A stretch of DNA of 9,084 nucleotides from Solirubrobacterales bacterium (lineage in GTDB: Bacteria; Actinomycetota; Thermoleophilia; Solirubrobacterales; 70-9): positions 1 to 9,084 of the forward strand of contig JACDBR010000236.1 of the NCBI GenBank assembly GCA_013694825.1. The letters run 5' to 3'. The translations under genes were made by a program, and so were the position numbers. How positions within the stretch are numbered: the stretch's first letter is position 1; every line of letters begins with the position of its first letter. Shown here in pieces: positions 1 to 5,959 of the stretch. The notes below the pieces were generated by a model. The model was not told the origin of the DNA. It saw nothing but the letters and a program-made list of their open reading frames with translations, and searched no databases.

Positions 1-187
1 GCCGCTCGCCGCCCGGGCCGTCGGCGTCGAGCATCACCGTCAATTCGGTCGCGGCGGCGCTCGAGCCCGGAGCGGGACCTGGCTTCGGTTCGGGCTCCGC
101 CTTCTCGCCGCAGCCCGCGAGCAGCGCCAAGCTCGCCCCGGCCACAGCGCAGCTCGCGGCGAGGGCGCCGGCGCGCCCGGCTCTCAC
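1..187 (-). CDS. Lipoprotein precursor, N-terminal part only (runs off left edge)
   Basis: Reading leftward from a GTG at 187 gives 62 codons with no stop before the edge. The protein opens with a short Arg-rich segment (MRAGRAG), then an Ala/Leu-rich hydrophobic stretch (about residues 8-24), then the lipobox L-A-G-C with the lipidation Cys at residue 26. A Pro/Glu/Lys linker ([12 protein letters not shown]) follows, then [17 protein letters not shown]. This is a lipoprotein signal peptide with a disordered tether, so the mature protein should sit on the outer face of the membrane. The GTG shares bases with the msrA TGA (GTGA), which implies translational coupling, since no strong ribosome site precedes it. 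The function is unknown because the domain is cut off. The last visible strand, with a DADGPGG turn, faintly resembles the start of actinobacterial subtilisin-inhibitor-like secreted proteins, but this is a weak guess. Confidence 0.72.
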   Translation of the reverse strand, partial: MRAGRAGALAASCAVAGASLALLAGCGEKAEPEPKPGPAPGSSAAATELTVMLDADGPGGER

Positions 188-708
188 CGGCCGATCAGCT
201 CGCGCAGCATCTGCGCCGGGCTCTGGCGATTCTCGAGATAGCACTGGTGGTACTCCTCGGCGCGCCAGAACGTCTGAGCCGGCTCGATCGAGGTGGCAAT
301 CGGAGCCTTGACCCGGCCCTGCTCGCGCTCGCGCGCGGCCTCTGCGAGCTCGGCCTGCTGCGGGGTGTGGGCGAAGATCACCGAGCGGTACTGGGTGCCG
401 ACGTCGGGGCCTTGGCGGTCGACCTGGGTCGCGTCATGGAGGCGCCAGAAGCGGTCGAGCAGCTGCTCGTAGGAGATCCGCTCGGGGTCGTAGCTGACCT
501 CGCAGACCTCGGCGTGGCCGGTCGTGCCGCTGCAGACCTGCTCGTAGCTCGGGTTCTCGACCGTCCCGCCCTCGTAGCCGACGGCCGTCTCGACGACCCC
601 TTCGAGCTGCTTGAAAGCCGACTCCGGCTTCCAGAAGCAGCCCGCTCCGAACGTCGCCGTCTCGGTGGTGCCGGCCCCATCTCGGGCCTCGTCCTGAGTC
701 TCGGTCAT
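184..708 (-). CDS. msrA: Peptide methionine (S)-S-oxide reductase MsrA
   Basis: This 174-residue protein, a usual length for the family, reduces the S epimer of methionine sulfoxide, free or in proteins, and is recycled by thioredoxin. The catalytic signature FGAGCFW is at residues 20-26 with nucleophile Cys24. YEGG (45-48), [14 protein letters not shown] (55-68), DVGTQYRSV (102-110) and [10 protein letters not shown] (151-160) follow in family order. The residue after CFW is Lys, where Gly, Cys or Ser is commoner. Cys156, inside the normally YHQxYL motif, is a candidate resolving cysteine; Cys59 and Cys69 are others. There is no signal peptide, so it is cytoplasmic. The start is the ATG at 708, with GAGGAG 8 nt upstream. 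The gene follows fumC by 97 bp on the same strand and its stop overlaps the lipoprotein start, so it probably shares a transcript with the lipoprotein and perhaps with fumC. Sequence up to residue 16 is variable and low in motifs. Confidence 0.96.
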   Translation of the reverse strand: MTETQDEARDGAGTTETATFGAGCFWKPESAFKQLEGVVETAVGYEGGTVENPSYEQVCSGTTGHAEVCEVSYDPERISYEQLLDRFWRLHDATQVDRQGPDVGTQYRSVIFAHTPQQAELAEAAREREQGRVKAPIATSIEPAQTFWRAEEYHQCYLENRQSPAQMLRELIGR

Positions 709-716
709 ATGCGCCG

Positions 717-722
717 CTCCTC
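717..722 (-). promoter_or_regulatory. msrA ribosome-binding site (GAGGAG)
   Basis: On the minus strand GAGGAG lies 8 nt before the msrA ATG. This is a near-ideal Shine-Dalgarno sequence and supports the chosen start. Confidence 0.75.
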
Positions 723-735
723 GCTCGCGTGCGTG

Positions 736-757
736 AAAAGTCCTTCCGAAGGAGCTT
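736..757 (-). terminator. Possible weak terminator or attenuator hairpin between fumC and msrA
   Basis: Read on the minus strand, TCCTT-CGG-AAGGA forms a 5-bp stem with a 3-nt loop. It is extended by AAG/CTT across one bulged C and runs directly into TTTT. It lies downstream of fumC and upstream of the msrA ribosome site. The short U run and modest stem make it a weak intrinsic terminator at best. It could reduce read-through from fumC into msrA. This is seen by eye; no folding energy was calculated. Confidence 0.35.
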
Positions 758-781
758 AGGTACTCACCTCGGGCCTGATCT

Positions 782-803
782 CGTGGCGGACACGGCTGCC
801 ACG
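782..803 (-). repeat. Inverted repeat just after the fumC stop
   Basis: CGTGGC and GCCACG form a perfect 6-bp inverted repeat separated by 10 nt, starting about 4 nt past the fumC stop codon. No U run follows. It could protect the fumC 3' end or take part in factor-dependent termination, or it may be a chance match in GC-rich sequence. Confidence 0.3.
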
Positions 804-807
804 CGGC

Positions 808-2133
808 TCAGCCGTGGGGCCGGGCCATAGCGCGGTAATCGAGCGCCGCGTCGAGGGTCGCCGCGTCGACGCCCTGCTCGCTCGCGACCTCGCGAAGCGT
901 GCGACCGGAGCTGGCCGCCTGCTTGACGATCTCGCTGGCGCGGTCGTAGCCGATGTGGGGGTTGAGCGCGGTCGCCGCCGCGAGCGTGGCCTCGGCATGG
1001 CGCTCGGTCATCTCGGCGTTGGCCTCGAGCCCCGCCACGCACTTGGTGTCGAGCAGCCGCGAGGCGGCCGAGAGCAGCTTGACCTGGTCGAGCAGGTTGC
1101 GGGCGATCAACGGCACGCGCACGTTGAGCTCGAACTGGCCCTGGGTCCCGGCGATCGCGATCGCGGCGTCGTTGCCGATCACCTGGTCGCCTACCTGGAT
1201 CACGACCTCGGGTATCACCGGGTTGACCTTGCCGGGCATGATCGAGGAGCCCTTCTGGAGCTCGGGCAGGCGCAGCTCGGCCAACCCCGCGCGCGGGCCC
1301 GAGCCCATCATCGCGAGGTCGTTGGCGATCTTGATCAGCGAGACCGCGACGGTCTTGAGCGCCCCCGAGAGCTCGACGAGCGCGTCACGGTTGGCCTGTG
1401 CCTCGAAGCGGTCGAGCGGCTCGTAGACCTCGACGCCGGTCGCCTCGGCAAGCTTGCCGCGCACCAGGCCGGCGAACTCGGGGTGGGTGTTGAGGCCGGT
1501 TCCGGTCGCCGTGCCTCCCAGCGGGATCTGGGCGACGCGAGGCAGCGTCGCGCCGACCCGGTCGATCCCGAGCCGGATCTGAGCGGCGTAGCCGGCGAAC
1601 TCCTGGCCCAGGGTCACCGGCACCGCGTCCATCAGGTGGGTACGCCCGGCCTTGACGTGGTCGGCGAGCTCCTCGGCCTTCGCCTCAAGCGCCTCGGCGA
1701 GCCCGCGCATCGCCGGCAGCAGGTCGGAGCCGACCTCGCCCAGCGCCGCCAGGTGGACCGCCGACGGAAAGACGTCGTTCGAGGACTGGCCCATGTTGAC
1801 GTGATCGTTGGGGTGGGCCCCGTCGCCGGCGAGGTTTGCGATCACCTCGTTGGCGTTCATGTTCGAGGACGTGCCGGACCCGGTCTGGAAGCAGTCGATC
1901 GGAAACTGGGCGTCGAACTCGCCCTCGGCGACGCGGTCGGCGGCGGCGGCGATCCGCTCGGCGAGCTCGGCGTCGAGCAGGCCGAGCTCGGCGTTGGCAC
2001 GCGCCGCCGCTGCCTTGAGGCGACCGAGCCAGTGGACGACGGGGGCCGGCATCGGGTGCCCGGAGACCGGGAAGTTGTCGATCGCCTTCTGGGTCTCGCC
2101 GCCCCAGAGCCGGTCCTCCGTGCTGCTAGCCAT
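808..2133 (-). CDS. fumC: Class II fumarate hydratase (fumarase C), short N-terminus
   Basis: This 441-residue enzyme of the aspartase/fumarase superfamily interconverts fumarate and malate in the TCA cycle and should act as a cytoplasmic homotetramer. Family regions appear in order: GSGTSSNMN (85-93), HPND (107-110) and GQSSNDVFP (115-123), GRTHLMDAVP (163-172) with the catalytic His166, and the signature GSSIMPGKVNP (295-305) with the catalytic Ser. The Gly-Lys-Val-Asn-Pro form, GQSSNDVFP and the C-terminal helical ending (TLDAALDYRAMA) fit actinobacterial fumarases better than aspartase. The protein opens MASSTEDRLWGGETQKAIDNFPVSG, so the usual leading segment of about 20 residues (the DSMG...VP region) is missing. 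An in-frame TGA lies seven codons upstream of the ATG, so no longer start is possible. GGAAGG ends 4 nt before the ATG. The gene is divergent from ileS and probably leads the fumC-msrA-lipoprotein run. Argininosuccinate or adenylosuccinate lyase is unlikely given the motifs. Confidence 0.95.
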   Translation of the reverse strand: MASSTEDRLWGGETQKAIDNFPVSGHPMPAPVVHWLGRLKAAAARANAELGLLDAELAERIAAAADRVAEGEFDAQFPIDCFQTGSGTSSNMNANEVIANLAGDGAHPNDHVNMGQSSNDVFPSAVHLAALGEVGSDLLPAMRGLAEALEAKAEELADHVKAGRTHLMDAVPVTLGQEFAGYAAQIRLGIDRVGATLPRVAQIPLGGTATGTGLNTHPEFAGLVRGKLAEATGVEVYEPLDRFEAQANRDALVELSGALKTVAVSLIKIANDLAMMGSGPRAGLAELRLPELQKGSSIMPGKVNPVIPEVVIQVGDQVIGNDAAIAIAGTQGQFELNVRVPLIARNLLDQVKLLSAASRLLDTKCVAGLEANAEMTERHAEATLAAATALNPHIGYDRASEIVKQAASSGRTLREVASEQGVDAATLDAALDYRAMARPHG

Positions 2134-2137
2134 GGCG

Positions 2138-2143
2138 CCTTCC
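2138..2143 (-). promoter_or_regulatory. fumC ribosome-binding site (GGAAGG)
   Basis: GGAAGG on the minus strand lies 4 nt before the fumC ATG. The spacing is slightly short, but it is the only purine-rich candidate and agrees with the short-start model. Confidence 0.55.
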
Positions 2144-2172
2144 GTTCGAGCTCACGCGGGCATCTGAGGGCG

Positions 2173-2178
2173 AGGCTA
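2173..2178 (-). promoter_or_regulatory. Candidate fumC -10 box (TAGCCT)
   Basis: TAGCCT on the minus strand fits the actinobacterial TANNNT pattern and would give a leader of about 30 nt that includes GGAAGG. No good -35 box is visible. If the ileS promoter has a -35 contact near 2175-2180, the two promoters would overlap. This rests on the short consensus only. Confidence 0.3.
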
Positions 2179-2197
2179 TCGCGGTGCCGTGCCTACC

Positions 2198-2211
2198 TAG
2201 AATCCCGCCCG
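2198..2211 (+). promoter_or_regulatory. ileS promoter -10 box (TAGAAT) for a probable leaderless mRNA
   Basis: TAGAAT at 2198-2203 is one base from TATAAT. It is followed by 8 nt and then the ileS ATG at 2212. A start site 7-9 nt past the box would fall on or just before the A of ATG. No Shine-Dalgarno sequence precedes the gene. No -35 hexamer is obvious. The 78-bp gap leaves no room for the tRNA-sensing T-box leader that controls ileS in many Gram-positive bacteria. Confidence 0.55.
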
Positions 2212-2219
2212 ATGGCGGG
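2204..2219. repeat. Inverted repeat spanning the ileS start codon
   Basis: CCCGCC at 2204-2209 and GGCGGG at 2214-2219 are perfect 6-bp arms separated by CGAT. They place the ATG (2212-2214) in the loop and first stem base. If transcription began upstream, the hairpin would hide the start codon. If the mRNA is leaderless, the repeat exists only as DNA and could be a protein-binding site or chance. Confidence 0.45.
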
Positions 2220-5200
2220 TTTCACTCCGGTAGATCCGAGGCAGTCCTTTCCCGAGCTCGAGCAGCGGGTGCTCGAGCGCTGGCGTGAGCAGGACCTGTT
2301 CGCACGCGCGCTCGCTCTGCGCTCCGACGCGCCTGTCTGGAGCTTCTACGAGGGGCCGCCTACGGCCAACGGCCGGCCCGGCTCCCACCACGTGCTCTCG
2401 CGGGTCTACAAGGACGTCTATCCGCGCTACCGCACGATGACCGGCCACCGGGTGCCGCGGAAGGCGGGCTGGGACTGCCACGGGCTGCCCGTCGAGCTCG
2501 AGGTCGAGCGCGAGCTCGGGATCTCCTCGAAGGCCGAGATCGAGGCCTACGGAATCGCCGAGTTCAACCAGCGCTGCCGCGAGTCCGTCTTCCGCTACGT
2601 CGCCGAGTGGGACCGGCTGACCGAGCGGATCGGGTTCTGGATCGACCTCGGCGACGCCTACCACACGCTCGACAACGACTACATCGAGTCGGTCTGGTGG
2701 TCGCTGCGAAAGGTCTGGGACTCGGACCGCCTCTACCTCGGCCACAAGGTCGTGCCCTACTGCCCGCGCTGCGGCACGGCCCTCTCCTCGCACGAGGTCG
2801 CGCAGGGCTACCGCGACGTGGTCGACCCATCCGCCTACGTGAGGCTGCCGGTGACAGAGGTCCCGCCGTCGAACGAGCTCCCCGAGAGCCCAGTTCGCGA
2901 GGGCGACAGCCTCGTCGCCTGGACGACGACGCCGTGGACGCTGCTCTCCAACGCCGCGCTCGCCGTCGGGCCGGAGATCGAGTACGTGCGGGTGCGCCCC
3001 TCAGGCGCGGAGGAGGTCCTGATCCTCGCCAGGGGCCTTGTCGAGCGCGTGCTCGAGCTGGGCACCGAGGACGAGCCGCCGGAGGTCCTCGCCAGCTTCC
3101 CCGGCTCGGCCCTGGTCGGCGTACGCTACAGCCCGCCGTTTGACTTCATCGACGACTACGGCCCTCGCGGGCACACCGTGCTTCCGGCCGAGTTCGTGAC
3201 CACCGACGGCGGCACCGGGATCGTGCACACCGCGGTCGCCTTCGGCGAGGACGACTTCGAGCTCGGCGCGCGCTTCGAGCTGACGCTTCAGAACCCTGTC
3301 CTCCCCGATGGCACGTTCGACGAGCGGATGGGGGAGTTCGCGGGAGTGAACGTCCGCGAGGCCGACCCGCGGATCCTCGAGGACCTGCGGGGTCGCGGAC
3401 TGCTGCTGCGCTCCGAGGCCTACGAGCACTCCTACCCGCACTGCTGGCGCTGCGGCACGGCGCTGCTCTACTACGCGAAGTCGAGCTGGTACGTGCGCAC
3501 CACAGCCGTCCGCGACGAGATGCTGGCGATCAACGAGCGGATCGGCTGGCATCCCGAGCACATCAAGCACGGGCGCTTCGGCAAGTGGCTGGAAGGAAAC
3601 CAGGACTGGGCGCTCTCACGCGAGCGCTACTGGGGCACGCCGCTGCCGATCTGGCGCTGCGAGGACACCGACTGCGGCGAAGCGCTCTGCGCCGGCTCTG
3701 TGGCCGAGCTTCGAGAGCGCGGCGGCGAGGTCCCCGACGATCTGCACCGGCCGTTCATCGACGCGGTCGTGCTGAGCTGCGAGTCCTGCGGCGGCCCGAT
3801 GCGCCGGGTCGAGGAGACGATCGATGCCTGGTGGGACTCGGGATCGATGCCATTCGCCCAGTTCCATCACCCATTCGACGGCGATCCGCGCTTTGCCGAG
3901 CGCTTCCCCGCCGACTTCATCTCCGAGGCGATCGATCAGACGCGCGGCTGGTTCTACTCGCTGCTCGCGGTCTCGACGCTGGTCTTCGAGCAGCCGAGCT
4001 ACCTCAACTGCGTCTGCCTCGGCCTGATCCTCGACCCCGAGGGCCAGAAGATGTCGAAGAGCAAGGGCAACGTCGTCGACCCCTGGGAGGTGATCGAGCG
4101 CCACGGCGCCGACGCCTTCCGCTGGTACTACTTCACCGCCCAGCAGCCCTGGGCCGGCTATCGCTTCTCCTCGCAGGCGGTCGGCGAGTCGGCGCGCCAG
4201 TTCATGCTGACCCTGTGGAACGCGTACTCCTTCTGGGTTCTCTACGCCAACGCCGAGGGACTGGGCCCGGCCGAGATCGAGGGCGCCGACACCGACGCGG
4301 CGCGAATCGGCTCGGACGCCGCCGGCGATCCCTCGGCGCAGCTCGATCGCTGGCTGCTCTCCCGCCTCCAGGCGACCACCGCGGGCGTCCGCGAGCAGAT
4401 GGAGGCCTATGACGCGACCCAGGCCGGCAGGGCGATCGCGGACTTCGTCGACGAGCTCTCCAACTGGTACGTACGGCTCTCGCGGCGGCGCTTCTGGCGC
4501 GGTGAACGTGCCGCGCTGGCGACTCTGCGCCACTGCCTGATCGAGGTCTCGAAGCTGCTGGCGCCGCTGATCCCGTTCATCTCCGACGAGATCTACCGCA
4601 ACCTGACTGCCGGGCGAGCCGAAGAGTTCGGCACCGCGCCCGACTCGGTGCACCTGGCCGACTTCCCGGCACCGCGCGAGTCGCTCCGCGACCGCGAGCT
4701 CGAGGCCGGGATGGACGCGGTCCGCAAGGCTGTCGAGCTCGGCCGCGCAGCCCGGGCTCAGGCCAGGGTCAAGATGCGACAGCCCCTCGGCCGCGCGATC
4801 ATCGTCGCGGCCGGCGCCGAGCGTGAGGCAATCGAGGGGATGGCGGCGCTGGTCGAGTCGGAGCTCAACGTCAAGCGCGTCGATTTCGTCTCCGATCAGC
4901 ACGACCTGGTCAGCCACCGGGTCAAGCCCAACTACCGCACGCTGGGCCCGCGTCTGGGACGCCACATGCCGCAGGCGGCGAGCGCCGTGGAGGCGCTCGA
5001 TCCCCAGCACGCCGCCGAGGCGATCCGCAGTGAGCGCCGGCTCGCGATCTCGATCGACGGGCGTGAGCACCCGCTCGAGCCCGACGACCTGACGCTTGCG
5101 ATGGAGCCGCTGGCCGGCTACGAAGTCGAGGCCGAGGCCGGGCGCGCGGTGGCGCTGGAGCTCGAGCTCGACGACGAGCTGCGACGCGAGGGCCTTGCGC

Positions 5201-5445
5201 GCGAGGTGGTCCACGCCGTCCAGGGCGCCCGCAAGCAGGCCGGCCTCGAGGTGACCGACCGGATCGAGCTCTGGCTGGGCGGCGACGACGAGCTGCTCGA
5301 GGCCGCGCGGGCGCACGAGGACTACGTAGGCGGCGAGACGCTCGCGACGGCGCTCGCCTACAACGGCGAAGGCACGGGCTCGACCGAGCCGAGCGCGGCG
5401 ACGGTCGACGGGCGCGAGCTTCGGATCGGGCTCCGGCGCGCCTGA
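2212..5445 (+). CDS. ileS: Isoleucyl-tRNA synthetase, long eukaryote-like type (IleRS2)
   Basis: This 1077-residue class I synthetase charges tRNA-Ile with isoleucine using ATP. The catalytic N-terminus has YEGPPTANGRPGSHH (46-60), where the HxGH signature reads G57-S58-H59-H60. GWDCHGLPVE (86-95) follows. Cysteine pairs that may bind zinc are CPRC (184-187), CWRC (411-414), Cys483/Cys488 and Cys523/Cys526. The CP1 editing domain, which hydrolyses Val-tRNA-Ile, shows WTTTPWTLLSN (237-247) and GTGIVHTAVAFGEDDF (334-349), so proofreading looks intact. KMSKS is canonical at 613-617. An anticodon-binding helical domain follows, then a C-terminal region from about residue 985 (REGLAREVVHAVQGARKQAG) typical of long actinobacterial IleRS. 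This type is naturally less sensitive to mupirocin. The start is the ATG at 2212, with no Shine-Dalgarno sequence and a -10 box 8 nt away. It converges on thioredoxin across 44 bp. It is the only ileS in view, so it is likely the housekeeping copy. Confidence 0.98.
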   Translation: MAGFTPVDPRQSFPELEQRVLERWREQDLFARALALRSDAPVWSFYEGPPTANGRPGSHHVLSRVYKDVYPRYRTMTGHRVPRKAGWDCHGLPVELEVERELGISSKAEIEAYGIAEFNQRCRESVFRYVAEWDRLTERIGFWIDLGDAYHTLDNDYIESVWWSLRKVWDSDRLYLGHKVVPYCPRCGTALSSHEVAQGYRDVVDPSAYVRLPVTEVPPSNELPESPVREGDSLVAWTTTPWTLLSNAALAVGPEIEYVRVRPSGAEEVLILARGLVERVLELGTEDEPPEVLASFPGSALVGVRYSPPFDFIDDYGPRGHTVLPAEFVTTDGGTGIVHTAVAFGEDDFELGARFELTLQNPVLPDGTFDERMGEFAGVNVREADPRILEDLRGRGLLLRSEAYEHSYPHCWRCGTALLYYAKSSWYVRTTAVRDEMLAINERIGWHPEHIKHGRFGKWLEGNQDWALSRERYWGTPLPIWRCEDTDCGEALCAGSVAELRERGGEVPDDLHRPFIDAVVLSCESCGGPMRRVEETIDAWWDSGSMPFAQFHHPFDGDPRFAERFPADFISEAIDQTRGWFYSLLAVSTLVFEQPSYLNCVCLGLILDPEGQKMSKSKGNVVDPWEVIERHGADAFRWYYFTAQQPWAGYRFSSQAVGESARQFMLTLWNAYSFWVLYANAEGLGPAEIEGADTDAARIGSDAAGDPSAQLDRWLLSRLQATTAGVREQMEAYDATQAGRAIADFVDELSNWYVRLSRRRFWRGERAALATLRHCLIEVSKLLAPLIPFISDEIYRNLTAGRAEEFGTAPDSVHLADFPAPRESLRDRELEAGMDAVRKAVELGRAARAQARVKMRQPLGRAIIVAAGAEREAIEGMAALVESELNVKRVDFVSDQHDLVSHRVKPNYRTLGPRLGRHMPQAASAVEALDPQHAAEAIRSERRLAISIDGREHPLEPDDLTLAMEPLAGYEVEAEAGRAVALELELDDELRREGLAREVVHAVQGARKQAGLEVTDRIELWLGGDDELLEAARAHEDYVGGETLATALAYNGEGTGSTEPSAATVDGRELRIGLRRA

Positions 5446-5489
5446 GGCGGCGGGTGGCGGGTGACCGAGATCCGAGCTTCGAGGAGTAG

Positions 5490-5816
5490 CTAGACGAGCA
5501 CCGGCCCGAGCTCGGCCTCGAGGCCGCGCTTCGGCCGGGCGCCGACGATCCGCTTGGCCTCGGCGCCGTCCTTGAACAGGATCAGGGTGGGGATCGAGAG
5601 CACCTCGTAGCGAGTCGCCGATACCTGGTTGTCGTCAACGTTCAGGGAGACGATCTTGAGGTCGTCTCGCTCGGCGTCCATCTCCTCGAGAATCGGGTGG
5701 ACGACGCGGCAAGGCCCGCACCAGGGGGCCCAGAAGTCGACCAGCACGGGGCCGTCGGCCTCGAGCACATCGGCCTGGAAGTTTGTGTCCGTCACGTCAG
5801 GAAGCTTGCCGCTCAC
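5490..5816 (-). CDS. trxA: Thioredoxin
   Basis: This 108-residue protein is a standard-length single-domain thioredoxin that reduces disulfides in targets such as MsrA and ribonucleotide reductase and is itself recharged by thioredoxin reductase. It has VLVDFWAPWCGPC (24-36) with the redox pair Cys33/Cys36, and the cis-proline motif SIPT with Pro76. LILFKDG (78-84) and a C-terminal helix complete the fold. There is no signal peptide or membrane segment, so it is cytoplasmic. The start codon is GTG at 5816, preceded by GAGAGGG at 5 nt, and the stop is TAG. It sits alone between convergent ileS and divergent polX. No clear intrinsic terminator is visible in the 44 bp shared with ileS. Thioredoxin reductase is not in the window. 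Whether this is the main thioredoxin or a paralogue cannot be told here. Confidence 0.95.
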   Translation of the reverse strand: MSGKLPDVTDTNFQADVLEADGPVLVDFWAPWCGPCRVVHPILEEMDAERDDLKIVSLNVDDNQVSATRYEVLSIPTLILFKDGAEAKRIVGARPKRGLEAELGPVLV

Positions 5817-5821
5817 GTTGT

Positions 5822-5828
5822 CCCTCTC
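5822..5828 (-). promoter_or_regulatory. trxA ribosome-binding site (GAGAGGG)
   Basis: GAGAGGG on the minus strand lies 5 nt before the GTG start of trxA. It supports choosing this GTG. Confidence 0.65.
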
Positions 5829-5901
5829 GCTTTCGCCTGGCGGGTTTCGAGTCTTCTACCGAACCTGCAGGACCGACGTCCCACTCGATCGGCACACATC
5901 C

Positions 5902-5907
5902 ACTATA
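5902..5907 (-). promoter_or_regulatory. Candidate trxA -10 box (TATAGT)
   Basis: TATAGT on the minus strand sits in the most AT-rich island of the window (about 5901-5921) and differs from TATAAT at one base. It would give a leader of about 80 nt ahead of the trxA GTG. No well-spaced -35 is evident: TTTACT (minus strand, 5921-5916) is only 8 nt away. The leader also contains the 8-bp palindrome CCTGCAGG at 5864-5871, of unknown meaning. Confidence 0.45.
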
Positions 5908-5946
5908 CAAAATGAAGTAAAGGCCCTCGGCAGCCCGGTGCGCGAC

Positions 5947-5959
5947 TAGAGTCCGGCCG
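5947..5959 (+). promoter_or_regulatory. polX promoter -10 box (TAGAGT), probable leaderless start
   Basis: TAGAGT at 5947-5952 matches TANNNT and is followed by 7 nt and then the ATG of polX at 5960. There is no Shine-Dalgarno sequence. The arrangement repeats that seen before ileS and marR. Confidence 0.5.

Noticed and set aside
2125..2139. Adjacent GCTAGC, CCATGG and GGCGCC restriction sites at the fumC start, resembling a cloning junction.
   Set aside because: They encode the natural Met-Ala-Ser start, and flanking sequence on both sides is normal for this genome with no vector sequence. GC-rich 6-mers of this kind occur by chance.
2180..2189. CGGCACCGCG on the minus strand, close to the T-box riboswitch consensus TGGNACCGCG, next to ileS.
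   Set aside because: It points toward fumC rather than ileS, the essential T is C so it could not pair with the tRNA NCCA end, and 78 bp cannot hold a Stem I. It is a chance match.
814..2211. Open frame continuous with ileS extending back across all of fumC on the plus strand, giving a 1543-residue reading.
   Set aside because: It is antisense to a well-supported fumarase, has Arg/Gly/Leu-rich sequence with no recognisable domain, and IleRS homology begins exactly at the ATG at 2212. High GC content removes stop codons by chance.
3616..5316. 566-residue minus-strand open frame inside ileS.
   Set aside because: It is antisense to ileS, of shadow composition, with no recognisable motifs and no ribosome site evident. 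It is a GC-rich artefact.
5446..5489. Possible bidirectional terminator between convergent ileS and trxA.
   Set aside because: Only fragmentary complementarity is present around CGAGCTTCG, with no stable stem or U run on either strand.
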